DNA of 64,000 nt from assembly GCF_033807715.1 (NCBI RefSeq), contig NC_084599.1, forward strand, positions 744,001-808,000. The letters are read 5' to 3'. A model generated the notes under the pieces. It was not told where the DNA came from and ran no database searches. It saw nothing but the letters and a program-made list of their open reading frames with translations. Origin of the DNA: Cololabis saira (lineage: Eukaryota; Chordata; Actinopteri; Beloniformes; Belonidae). This document shows, piece by piece, positions 32,320 through 44,141 of this stretch. Position 1 is the stretch's first letter, and each line of letters starts with the position of its first letter. The position numbers and the translations under genes are program-made.

Positions 32320-35035
32320 TACCCTGGCTACGTTGGTCCAAAGTGCAAAAACCTAGAGGGGTTACAATATTAGCCCTTGAAATGTATAACTGTTACATTT
32401 TTCTAGCCCTTGAAATGTATAACTGTTACATTTTTCTGCCTATTCGTTTTGCGTCCAAGTCACGTGACTTTTAAGATTCTGGCCGTGATACCAACAAACA
32501 TGGTGGACATTTTTCATTTTTGAGTGAAAAAAATCTATATTTTGAGTTAACAAACACGGTGGACATTTTTCATTTTTGAGTGAAAAAAATCTATATTTTG
32601 AGTTAGTTTCTTCATAGAAATGCGTTTTGATTACATTTCTAGCAATATATAAATGTACATAATCTCTTGCTTGCTCGTGGTTGCAAGGTTTTTTCAGAAA
32701 TCGTCAGAATAATGTAAAACTGGAACGTTTTAATAACGTGAAATGGTTACATTTTTGGTTGCTGGACACACTGTGAAAAAAATCAATATTTTGAGTTAGT
32801 TTCTGCATAGAAATGCGTTTTGATGACATTTCTAGCAATACATATTTCACTTTCATAATATTCACTCAGTAAATGTATATAATCTCTTGCTTGTTCGTGG
32901 TTGCAAGGTTTTTTCAGATCTCGTCAGAATAATGTAAAACTGGAACGTTTTAATAACGTGAAATGGTTAAATTTTTGGTTGCTGGACACGCTGGGGAACA
33001 AATCAATATTTTGAGTTAGTTTCTGCATAGAAATGCGTTTTGATTACATTTCTAGCAATACATATTTCACTTTCATAATATTCACTCAGTAAATGTATAT
33101 AATCTCTTGCTTTCTCGTGGTTGCAAGGTTTTTTCAGAAATCGTCAGAATAATGTAAAACTGGAACGTTTTAATAACGTGTAATGGTTACATTTTTGGTT
33201 GCTGGACACGCTGGGAATAAAATCAATATTGTAAGTTAGTTTCTGCATAGAAATGCGTTTTGATTATATTTCTAGCAATACATATTTCACTTTCATAATA
33301 TTCACTCAATAAATGTACATAATCTCTTGCTTGCTCTGGTTGCAAAGTTTTTTCAGATCTCGTCAGAATAATGTAAAACTGGAACGTTTTAATAACGTGA
33401 AATGGTTACATTTTTGGTTGCTGGACAGTGCTGTGAAAAAAAAAATCAATATCTTGCTCTCAGCATGAAACAACTCTTTTTTTTCTCACAATCGAAGGGA
33501 AAAACATGAAAATTGATGTGCAGGAAATTAACCCACTAATGTTGGGTAATACAGTGGTGTTTCTGCCTTAAGAAATGTTGCAGATATCATTGTGAAAATC
33601 GCCGTTAACGTCAAAACGGACAGTTCAACAGTGTGTGTGTGTGTGTGTGTGAAAAACGCATTTCTATGCAGAAACTAACTCAAAATATTGATTTTATTCC
33701 CAGCGTGTCCAGCAACCAAAAATGTAACCATTTCACGTTATTAAAACGTTCCAGTTTTACATTATTCTGACGAGATCTGAAAAAACCTTGCAACCAGAGC
33801 AAGCAAGAGATTATGTACATTTATTGAGTGAATATTATGAAAGTGAAATATGTATTGCTAGAAATATAATCAAAACGCATTTCTATGCAGAAACTAACTC
33901 ACATTATTGATTTTATTCCCAGCGTGTCCAGCAACCAAAAATGTAACCATTACACGTTATTAAAACGTTCCAGTTTTACATTATTCTGACGATTTCTGAA
34001 AAAACCTTGCAACCACGAGAAAGCAAGAGATTATATACATTTACTGAGTGAATATTATGAAAGTGAAATATGTATTGCTAGAAATGTAATCAAAATGCAT
34101 TTCTATGCAGAAACTAACTCAAAATATTGATTTTATTCCCAGCGTGTCCAGCAACCAAAAATGTAACCATTTCACGTTATTAAAACGTTCCAGTTTTACA
34201 TTATTCTGACGAGATCTGAAAAAACCTTGCAACCAGAGCAAGCAAGAGATTATGTACATTTATTGAGTGAATATTATGAAATTGAAATATGTATTGCTAG
34301 AAATGTAATCAAAACGCATTTCTATGCAGAAACTAACTCAAGATATTGATTTTTTTTTCACAGCACTGTCCAGCAACCAAAAATGTAACAATTTCACGTT
34401 ATATTAAAAAGTTCCAGTTTTACATTATTCTGACGAGATCTGAAAAAACCTTGCAACCACAGCAAGCAAGAGATTATGTACATTTATTGAGTGAATATTA
34501 TGAAAGTGAAATATGTATTGCTAGAAATGTAATCAAAATGCATTTCTATGCAGAAACTAACTCAAAATATTGATTTTTTTCAGTGTGTCCAGCAACCAAA
34601 AATGTAACCATTTCACGTTATTAAAACGTTCCAGTTTTACATTATTCTGACGAGATCTGAAAAAAACGTTTCAACCACGAGCAAGCAAGAGATTATCTAC
34701 ATTTATATATTGCTAGAAATGTAATCAAAACGCATTTCTATGCAGAAACTAACTCAAAATATAGATTTCTTTCACTCAAAAATGAAAAATGTCCACCGTG
34801 TTTGTTAACTCAAAATATAGATTTTTTTCACTCAAAAATTAAAAATGTCCACCGTGTTTGTTGGTATCACGGCCAGAATCTTAAAAGTCACGTGACTTGG
34901 ACGCAAAACGAATAGGCAGAAAAATGTAACAGTTATACATTTCAAGCGCTAGAAAAATGTAACAGTTATACATTTCAAGGGCTAATATTGTAACCCCTCT
35001 ACGTTTTTGCACTTTGGACCAACGTAGCCAGGGTA
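32320..35035. repeat. Foldback satellite unit with long inverted arms
   Basis: Both outer ends read TACCCTGGCTACGTTGG inward (32320 on the plus strand; 35035 on the minus strand). Both arms then carry GCAAAAAC-TAGAGGGGTTAC, the paired ATGTATAACTGTTACATTTT motifs, CGTTTTGCGTCCAAGTCACG and copies of a 220-bp tandem unit. The left arm ends near 33430. A unique spacer of about 220 bp (33430-33650, with a GT run at 33631-33649) separates it from the inverted right arm (33655-35035). In the left arm the landmark TTCTGCATAGAAATGCG recurs at 32801, 33021 and 33241. Short frames within it are not genes. Confidence 0.85.
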
Positions 35036-35738
35036 TTCTGACGAGATCTGAAAAACCTTGCAACCAGAGCAAGCAAGAGATTATGTACATTTATTGAGTG
35101 AATATTATGAAATTGAAATATGTATTGCTAGAAATGTAATCAAAACGCATTTCTATGCAGAAACTAACTCAAGATATTGATTTTTTTCCCAGCGTGTCCA
35201 GCAACCAAAAACGTAACGATTTCACGTTATTCAAACGTTCCAGATTTACATTATTCTGACGAGATCTGAAAAAAACCTTGCAACCAGAGCAAGCAAGAGA
35301 TTATGCACATTTATTGAGTGAATATTATGAAAGTGAAATATGTATTTCTAGAAATGTAATCAAAACACATTTCTATGCAGAAACTAACTCAAGATATTGA
35401 TTTTTTTCACAGCACTGTCCAGCAACCAAAAATGTAACAATTTCACGTTATATTAAAAAGTTCCAGTTTTACATTATTCTGACGAGATCTGAAAAAACCT
35501 TGCAACCACAGCAAGCAAGATATTATGTACATTTATTGAGTAAATATTATGAAAGTGAAATATGTATTGCTAGAAATATAATCAAAACGCATTTCTATGC
35601 AGAAACTAACTCAAAATATTGATTTTATTCCCAGCGTGTCCAGCAACCAAAAATGTAACCATTTCACGTTATTAAAACGTTCCAGTTTTACATTATTCTG
35701 ACGAGATCTGAAAAAACCTTGCAACCAGAGCAAGCAAG
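35036..35738 (+). repeat. 220-bp satellite units, right-arm orientation
   Basis: About three further copies of the 220-bp unit (TTCTGACGAGATCTG..., AAGCAAGAGATTATGTACAT, GAAACTAACTCAAGATATTG) follow the foldback end without a break. The segment 34081-35738 is repeated almost exactly at 50321-51979. Confidence 0.85.
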
Positions 35739-37440
35739 AGATTATATACATTTATTGAGTGAATATTATGAAATTGAAATATGTATTGCTAGAAATGTAA
35801 TCAAAACGCATTTCTATGCAGAAACTAACTCAAGATATTTATTTTTTTCCCAGCGTGTCCAGCAACCAAAAAGGTAACGATTTCACGTTATTCAAACGTT
35901 ATATATTGCTATAAATGTAAAAAACAGTGTGTGTGTTTTTTTTCTCTCGCACCGGAGCCACTCATCGTCTGCGCTCCGGGACCTCCCACTTTACAAATTA
36001 AGCACTGGGCCTGGCATATATTTTAATAACGGGGCCATGCAAGAGAATTGGTGGTTTTATTACTCAAAGGAAGTAAAACAAGCACATGGTTCATACATTT
36101 CCGTCAATAAGATCCATTAAATGAGGGTAAAATAACCAAAATATATTTCTTGCTATGAATATGATAAAATCTGCTTTTCATGGCGAAGCTATCTTAAAAT
36201 ATTGCAATTTAGACCGAGAATCAGAGAATCAGAGAAGAAATGGCAGCAATTTTATTTTTCCTCCACAGCCGAAAACTTGAAAGTCACGTGACAGAAACGA
36301 AACCTAACGAAAGCTATTAAAATGAATGAGCCACGGAACGCGTTCACATCTCACGTTTTAGGAGGGCAAATCGTAACATTGGCCACGTTTTGCAATGTGG
36401 ACCAACGTAGCCTGTACCACGTTTTCCTGTGAGACTGGGTTGAATATTGTAACCCCTCTACGTTTTTGCACTTTGGACCACCGTAGCCAGGGTATTCTGA
36501 CGAGATCTGAAAAAACCTTGCAACCACGAGAAAGCAAGAGATTATATACATTTATTGAGTGAATATTATGAAATTGAAATATGTATTGCTAGAAATGTAA
36601 TCAAAACGCATTTCTATGCAGAAACTAACTCAAGATATTTATTTTTTTCCCAGCGTGTCCAGCAACCAAAAAGGTAACGATTTCACGTTATTCAAACGTT
36701 ATATATTGCTATAAATGTAAAAAACAGTGTGTGTGTGTGTGTGTTTTTTTTCTCTCGCACCGGAGCCACTCATCGTCTGCGCTCTGGGACCTCCCACTTT
36801 ACAAATTAAGCACTGGGCCTGGCATATATTTTAATAACGGGGCCATGCAAGAGAATTGGTGGTTTTATTACTCAAAGGAAGTAAAACAAGCACATGGTTC
36901 ATACATTTCCGTCAATAAGATCCATTAAATGAGGGTAAAATAACCAAAATATATTTCTTGCTATGAATATGATAAAATCTGCTTTTCATGGCGAAACTAT
37001 CTTAAAATATTGCAATTTAGACCGAGAATCAGAGAATCAGAGAAGAAATGGCAGCAATTTTATTTTTCCTCCACAGCCGAAAACTTGAAAGTCACGTGAC
37101 AGAAACGAAACCTAACGAAAGCTATTAAAATGAATGAGCCACGGAACGCGTTCACATCTCACGTTTTAGGAGGGCAAATCGTAACATTGGCCACGTTTTG
37201 CAATGTGGACCAACGTAGCCTGTACCACGTTTTCCTGTGAGACTGGGTTGAATATTGTAACCCCTCTACGTTTTTGCACTTTGGACCAACGTAGCCAGGG
37301 TATTCTGACGAGATCTGAAAAAACCTTGCAACCAGAGCAAGCAAGAGATTATGTACATTTATTGAGTGAATATTATGAAATTGAAATATGTATTGCTATA
37401 AATGTAATCAAAACGCATTTCTATGCAGAAACTAACTCAA
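35739..37440 (+). repeat. Two tandem units of about 800 bp in the satellite array
   Basis: Each unit holds part of a 220-bp monomer, then a distinct block: GTGTGTGTTTTTTTTCTCTC, CACCGGAGCCACTCATCG, GAATGAGCCACGGAACGCG, TTCCTGTGAGACTGGGTTGA and GTAGCCAGGGTATTCTGACG. The blocks start at about 35902 and 36705. Copy 2 has a longer GT run and a few substitutions. The shared 63-65 codon frames at 35929 and 36731 are satellite artefacts. Confidence 0.8.
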
Positions 37441-37673
37441 ATTAAAGCTGCAAGCAGCGATGAACGGGCCCTCACACTCACGGCCACCGCCCCCCATAAG
37501 CATATCAGAAAAGACACCACCCACGACTTCCTATGTCAAACCATTCAAAAGTTATAGCAGAAAAAAGGGACAACCAATCAGAAGAAGGGGCGGGGCTAAT
37601 TCAGGCCAATGAAGGTCAAGGACTCCATACAGAATCTGATGACACCACCCACGACTCTCTATGTTAAACCATT
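37441..37673 (+). repeat. Hairpin-ended repeat, copy E (5' fragment) inside the satellite
   Basis: ATTAAAGCTGCAAGCAGCG and less than two internal monomers interrupt the satellite after AACTCAA. It ends at GTTAAACCATTC, where satellite text (ACTCAAAAATGAAAAATG) resumes. It shows that the family could insert into the array after the array existed. Confidence 0.85.
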
Positions 37674-39406
37674 CACTCAAAAATGAAAAATGTCCACCGT
37701 GTTTGTTAACTCAAAATATAGATTTTTTTCACTCAAAAATGAAAAAATGTCCACCATGTTTGTTGGTATCACCGGCCAGAATCTTAAAAGTCACGTGACT
37801 TGGACGCAAAACGAATAGGCAGAAAAATGTAACAGTTATACATTTCAAGGGCTAATATTGTAACCCCTCTACGTTTTTGCACTTTAGACCAATGTAGCCA
37901 GGGTATTCTGACGAGATCTGAAAAAACCTTGCAACCAGAGCAAGCAAGAGATTATGTACATTTATTGAGTGAATATTATGAAATTGAAATATGTATTGCT
38001 ATAAATGTAATCAAAACGCATTTCTATGCAGAAACTAACTCAAAATATAGATTTTTTTCACTCAAAAATGAAAAATGTCCACCGTGTTTGTTAACTCAAA
38101 ATATAGATTTTTTTCACTCAAAAATGAAAAAATGTCCACCATGTTTGTTGGTATCACCGGCCAGAATCCTAAAAGTCACGTGACTTGGACGCAAAACGAA
38201 TAGGCAGAAAAATGTAACAGTTATACATTTCAAGGGCTAATATTGTAACCCCTCTACGTTTTTGCACTTTAGACCAACGTAGCCAGGGTATTCTGACGAG
38301 ATCTGAAAAACCTTGCAACCAGAGCAAGCAAGAGATTATGTACATTTATTGAGTGAATATTATGAAAGTGAAATATGTATTGCTAGAAATATAATCAAAA
38401 CGCATTTCTATGCAGAAACTAACTCACAATATTGATTTTATTCCCAGCGTGTCCAGCAACCAAAAATGTAACCATTACACGTTATTAAAACGTTCCAGTT
38501 TTACATTATTCTGACGATTTCTGAAAAAACCTTGCAACCACGAGCAAGCAAGAGATTATATACATTTACTGAGTGAATATTATGAAAGTGAAATATGTAT
38601 TGCTAGAAATGTAATCAAAACGCATTTCTATGCAGAAACTAACTCAAAATATTGATTTTTTTCACAGTGTGTCAAGCAACCAAAAATGTAACCATTTCAC
38701 GTTATTAAAACGTTCCAGTTTTACATTATTCTGACGAGATCTGAAAAAAACGTTTCAACCACGAGCAAGCAAGAGATTATCTACATTTATATATTGCTAG
38801 AAATGTAATCAAAATGCATTTCTATGCAGAAACTAACTCAAAATATAGATTTTTTTCACTCAAAAATGAAAAATGTCCACCGTGTTTGTTAACTCAAAAT
38901 ATAGATTTTTTTCACTCAAAAATTAAAAATGTCCACCGTGTTTGTTGGTATCACGGCCAGAATCTTAAAAGTCACGTGACTTGAACGCAAAACGAATACG
39001 CAGAAAAATGTAACAGTTATACATTTCAAGCGCTAGAAAAATGTAACAGTTATACATTTCAAGGGCTAATATTGTAACCCCTCTACGTTTTTGCACTTTG
39101 GACCAACGTAGCCAGGGTATTCTGACGAGATCTGAAAAACCTTGCAACCAGAGCAAGCAAGAGATTATGTACATTTATTGAGTGAATATTATGAAATTGA
39201 AATATGTATTGCTAGAAATGTAATCAAAACGCATTTCTATGCAGAAACTAACTCAAGATATTGATTTTTTTCCCAGCGTGTCCAGCAACCAAAAACGTAA
39301 CAATTTCACGTTATTCAAACGTTCCAGATTTACATTATTCTGACGAGATCTGAAAAAAACCTTGCAACCAGAGCAAGCAAGAGATTATGTACATTTATTG
39401 AGTGAA
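37674..39406 (+). repeat. 220-bp satellite array, continuation
   Basis: More units with the same order of landmarks, including two short blocks ending GTAGCCAGGGTATTCTGACG (37909, 38293) and a longer one near 39120. It ends abruptly at ATTTATTGAGTGAA where LINE-1 begins. Confidence 0.85.
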
Positions 39407-42400
39407 GTATGGGAAACGACGATTTATCCAGCTTTCTGTCCATGCGGGACTCTGGCCCGGGGTGAGTGAGTGAGTCAATTCAGAAAATGGGTCTTTATGT
39501 CGTAATTTTTATTTTTCTTTTTTTCTTTTTTCTTTCTCGAACTATCAATGGGAACAACACCGTTTAAAATTGAAGGCCTAATCATTTCTCTGGTATGATG
39601 CCTTGATTAGAAAATATGCACACACCCCTGTCTTTGCTTAAATTGTGTGCATGTGTGTGCGTGTCTGTGTGGGTGTGCGAGTGCATATATGTATATATCA
39701 TTGTTCTACAGGCCAAAGATCTCCTTAATTTAATTAACGTTTGTTGTTACCCTGACAAGACAGCGATCGTCAGAATGGCTCAGATTGTTGGTTTCATATG
39801 CCTCATATTTTATTTAATTTTTTTTTTAAGGTTTTAACTCTGCAGGAGCTAATTTTGTTTTTGTTTTTGTATTTAGCTTTATAGTCGAAAGCTTCTCTTT
39901 TCGAGAATGGCTTCCTTTGAAGCCAGCACGGCTGTTTCCATCGTTTGGGGATGGGATCATCTAATGTGCGTTGGGTGGGTGGGCGGGGGTTATGGGATTT
40001 TGGCTTTTTGTCTCTGTAGGTATGTATATACTCCTGAGTTTTGTTTGTTTTGGTTTTCCCTTTTACCCCTTTTCCTTATATCTCCTCTTGTGGTGGGTGA
40101 GTCGGTCTTATTTTCTCTCAAAGAATGCCTATATGAACGATCGTAATCTGCGCAAGCCTGATACTGGATCAAACATTACATTCACTAGCTGGAATGTTAA
40201 AGGTGTGAATAATCCAATTAAGCGATCAAAGATTTTTTCACATTTGAAACGCTTGGACATTGACATAGCTTTCCTTCAGGAAACTCATTTGCGAAATAAA
40301 GATAATTTCAGACTCAAACGTGCTTGGGTGGGTGATATTTTTCATTCAAATTTTGATTCTAGGTCTAGAGGAGTAGCAATTTTGATCAACAAAAGAGTCA
40401 ATTTCTCCGTCTCCAGGACAATATCCGATAAGAATGGTAGATATCTTATTGTTGCGGGCACTCTATACTGTAACCCTGTATTGTTGGTGAATATATATGC
40501 CCCTAATTTTGATGACCCCAATTTTACGGATAGGCTGTTTGGCAACCTCCCTTTCTTAAATACGCATATTACAATACTGGGCGGTGATCTGAATTGTGTA
40601 ATTAATCCTTCTTTGGACCGTTCGAATCCTCGTACTTTGACTCAATCCTCTATGTCAAAATCTATTACCGATTTTACAGTCAAGAACGGGCTTGTTGATC
40701 CGTGGAGGTTCTCACATCCTGGAGATAAGGAATTCTCTTTTTTTTCCACAAGTACATCAGTCATATTCACGTATTGACTATTTTTTTGTTGATGGCTCTC
40801 TTCTCCCCAAAGTTACTTCTGTCGTATACCACCCAATTGTTATTTCAGATCACGCCCCTCTAACTTTGAATATAACATGGTCTGAGCGCCCCCGTTTTTC
40901 TTCTCCCTGGAGGTTTAATCCATTGCTTTTATCCGACGATGCATTTAATGTTTCTATATCTGCTTCAATAGATGATTTCATTGCATCAAACAAAACAGAT
41001 TCTACCAGTTTTTCGCTAGTATGGGAATCACTCAAAGCATATTTGCGAGGACAGACTATCTCTTATTCAGCATACGCCAGTAAAATCCGCAGAGCTAAAT
41101 TACAGGAGCTCACATCTAAAATTCAGGACACAGACAGACTAAACTCAGTTAACCCAAGTCCGAGTTTACTGAAACAACGGCTTGATTTGCAGTCAAAATT
41201 CGATCTTATAGCGACAGCCGATTCTGAACGGCTCCTATTACGTGCTCATGCCAACTATTATGAACACGGCGATAAACCAAGCAGGTTATTGGCTCACCAA
41301 TTAAAAAGGCAAGCAACGTCGAGACTGATTCCCAGCATTAGAGATTCTACTGGCACACTTACCACCGATCCAATCGCCATCAACACAATTTTTAAGTCAT
41401 ACTACTCCTCTCTCTATGAGTCAGAATCTCCACTTGACACAGCAGAAATGACCTCCTTTCTTGATAATATCACTGTCCCTACTATTAATTTGGATGTGGC
41501 TAATGGCCTCGATGCTCCTTTCAGCTGGCAAGAAATTGCTGCCGCCATTGAAGCTACGCAAAGCAACAAGGCCCCTGGTCCCGATGGGTTCGGAGCTGAG
41601 TTTTTCAAAAAATTCAAAGACAAATTAGCCCCCCTTTTACTTTCAATGTACAATGAGTCCCTTGATCATGGCTCATTGCCTCCCTCTTTAATGCAGGCGT
41701 CCATTGCCTTCCTTTTGAAGAAGGACAAGGACCCTGAATCATGCACTTCTTACAGGCCCTTGTCTTTACTGAATGTGGATGTCAAAATTTTAGCCAAAGC
41801 ACTAGCAATTCGTCTTGATAAGATCCTTCCTAGCGTCATATCTGAGGAGCAGAATGGTTTCATCAAGGGACGCCAGCTCTTTTATAATGTTCGTACACTT
41901 CTTAATGTGATTCTCTCTAAAGATTCTTCTCCACTCCCTGAAGTTGTTATCGCGATTGATGCTGAAAAAGCGTTTGATCATGTCGAATTTAACTATCTTT
42001 TTGCAACACTTCATAAATTCGGATTTGGACACAGGTTTATATCTTGGATTAGACTTCTTTACACTTCCCCTCAGGCCAGCATTCACACCAATGATAACTA
42101 CTCCACTTATTTTACATTATCACGTGGCACGAGACAGGGCTGCCCTCTCTCCCCTTTGCTATTCGCTCTATCCGTCGAACCACTTTCAATTGCTTTAAGA
42201 ACTGTTCCTCTATTTCGCGGAGTCTCTAGGTCCAATGTGGAACTCAAATTGTCACTTTATGCAGACAACCTCCTTTTATATGTATTTGACCCTTTAACCA
42301 GCATTGCACCAATATTATCTCTGTTGAAGAATTATGGATCCTTCCCCGGCTATAGGGTCAATCTTCACAAGTGTGAATGATTCCCCATAAACTCATCTGC

Positions 42401-42933
42401 TTTACAACTCAAACAATCTGATATCCCCTTTAAACTCAGCCTGTCGGGCTTTAGATACTTAGGGATTAATGTGACCCGCACTCTGCCCTCTCTTTTCACC
42501 GCTAATTTTTCCTCACTGGTAACTCGAGTGAAGGCGGACTTACAGAGGTGGAACTCCCTACCATTGTCGCTGATAGGAAGAATTAACACAGTGAAAATGA
42601 CTGTATTGCCTAAATTTCTTTTTTTTGTTCCAATGCACTCCTTTATTTCTACCAAAATCTTTTTTTAAATCACTTGACCAAATTGTTTCCAAATTTTTAT
42701 GGGCCGGTAAGACACCCAGAGTGAGGTATTCGCTTCTCCAAAAATTTAAATTTAATTGGGGTCTAGCACTACCAAACTTTATGCTTTACTATTGGTCAGC
42801 GCATATTCACAAACTAATTTATTGGCTTCAGTCTCCTGAGTTATTATGGTGCAGATTGGAGGCTCAGTCACTCTCTTCCTCCTCTGTAACGGCCCTACTC
42901 TCCTCCTCTTTACCATTGAATCCCTCTAAGTTT

Positions 42934-43136
42934 TTTTTTTTTTTTTTTTTAAGATTTTTTTTGGGCTCTAGTGGCCCTTTATTGAAGATGCAGATATGAA
43001 AGGGGTAGAGAGAGAGAATGGGGACGACATGCAGCAAAGGTACGCAGGCCGGGATTCGAACCTGCGACCGCTGCAGGAGGACTGTAGCCTCAGTATATGA
43101 GCCGCTGCTTAACCCACTGCGCCACCGAGCGGCCCA
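42934..43136 (-). mobile_element. tRNA-derived SINE with target duplication
   Basis: On the minus strand it starts GGGCCGCTCGGTGGCGCAGT, with GTGGCGCAGTGGGTTAAGC as A box, and has GGTTCGAATCCCGGC as B box (the reverse complement lies at about 43053-43067). So it carries an internal RNA polymerase III promoter. It ends with CATCTTCAATAAAGGGCC and a poly-A tail (T-run at 42934-42950). It is flanked by AATCCCTCTAAGTTT at 42919-42933 and 43137-43151 and sits inside the LINE-1 coding sequence. LINE-mediated insertion is inferred from tail and duplication. The head would fold as a tRNA, but the rest shows it is not a tRNA gene. Confidence 0.92.
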
Positions 43137-43848
43137 AATCCCTCTAAGTTTACAAATAGCCCTGTGGTGCTTTCCTCCCTTAAGATTTGGTCACAGTTTA
43201 GGCGCCACTTTAAATTTGCTTCTCCATCCATCTATACACCTGTTACTAAGAATCATCTGTTCCCTCCATCACTAATAGACACCAATTTTATGATTTGGTA
43301 CAACCGGGGCATTAAGCACTTCAGGGATCTATATAAGGATGGTATCTCTTCCACATTTTCAGATCTGAGGTCAAAGTTCAATTTGCCTGCCTCCCATTTG
43401 TTTCGCTACTTCCAGCTTCGACACTGCGCCTCTGCTCTGTTTCCATGCTTCCCTTCCCTTCCTGCTAACCAACCGTGGGATGATCTTCTAACTATGAAAC
43501 TCAGTCAAAAGTCTCTGATATCTAAGATATATGCACTGTGTATGACATTTGATGATCATTCTGCAGATAAAGCTCGGGAGGGTTGGGGACGAGAGTTGGG
43601 CCTTGACTTCACAGGGGAGCTGTGGGATAAAGCTATCCGTAGCATACGATCTAGCACGCCTTGCGCTAGACTTGAACTTATTCACTTTAAGGTGCTGCAT
43701 AGAGCCCACCTATCAAAATCCAGATTATCGGAAATATATCCGAATGTTGCAGACCTATGCGACAGATGCCAGGGTGCTCCCTGCAATTTAAGTCATATGT
43801 TTTTCTCCTGTCCTAGGTTACAGAAATTTTTTTTTAATTCAAGATCTT

Positions 43849-43854
43849 TTTATT
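43849..43854 (-). terminator. LINE-2 polyadenylation signal
   Basis: AATAAA on the minus strand lies about 15 bases before the poly-A tail of LINE-2. Confidence 0.7.
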
Positions 43855-44141
43855 GAAATTTTCACAAAGTAAAAAAGGTGAAATGCTGCATGTCAATTAC
43901 AAATATTTTGAGTAGGCATGGGCATGTTAATCATAGCATACACCAGTGTACAGAATATAAAAAACAATTAAACAGTATGAAAAAATATAAAATAGTAACA
44001 AAAACAAACTACAGACCAAACTAATTCCTCCCCTGTCACTGCCAGATTACTAATCACAATATGAGGTCACTCTAACATCAAAAGCCTGCACTAGGAATAT
44101 AAAAGAAATATGAAGTATAGTTCACAGGGTCTGGAATGCTT

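Noticed and set aside
36731..36928. Small protein duplicated at 35929 and 36731
   Set aside because: Both lie in the 800-bp satellite units, the initiating Met is in a variable GT run, and no family motif is seen.
32283..39406. CRISPR-like array of regular repeats
   Set aside because: The units are about 220 bp, nearly contiguous and in both orientations, in vertebrate DNA; this is satellite.
43030..43136. A tRNA gene on the minus strand
   Set aside because: A and B boxes are present, but the sequence continues into a body with poly-A and is flanked by a 15-bp target duplication, so it is a SINE.
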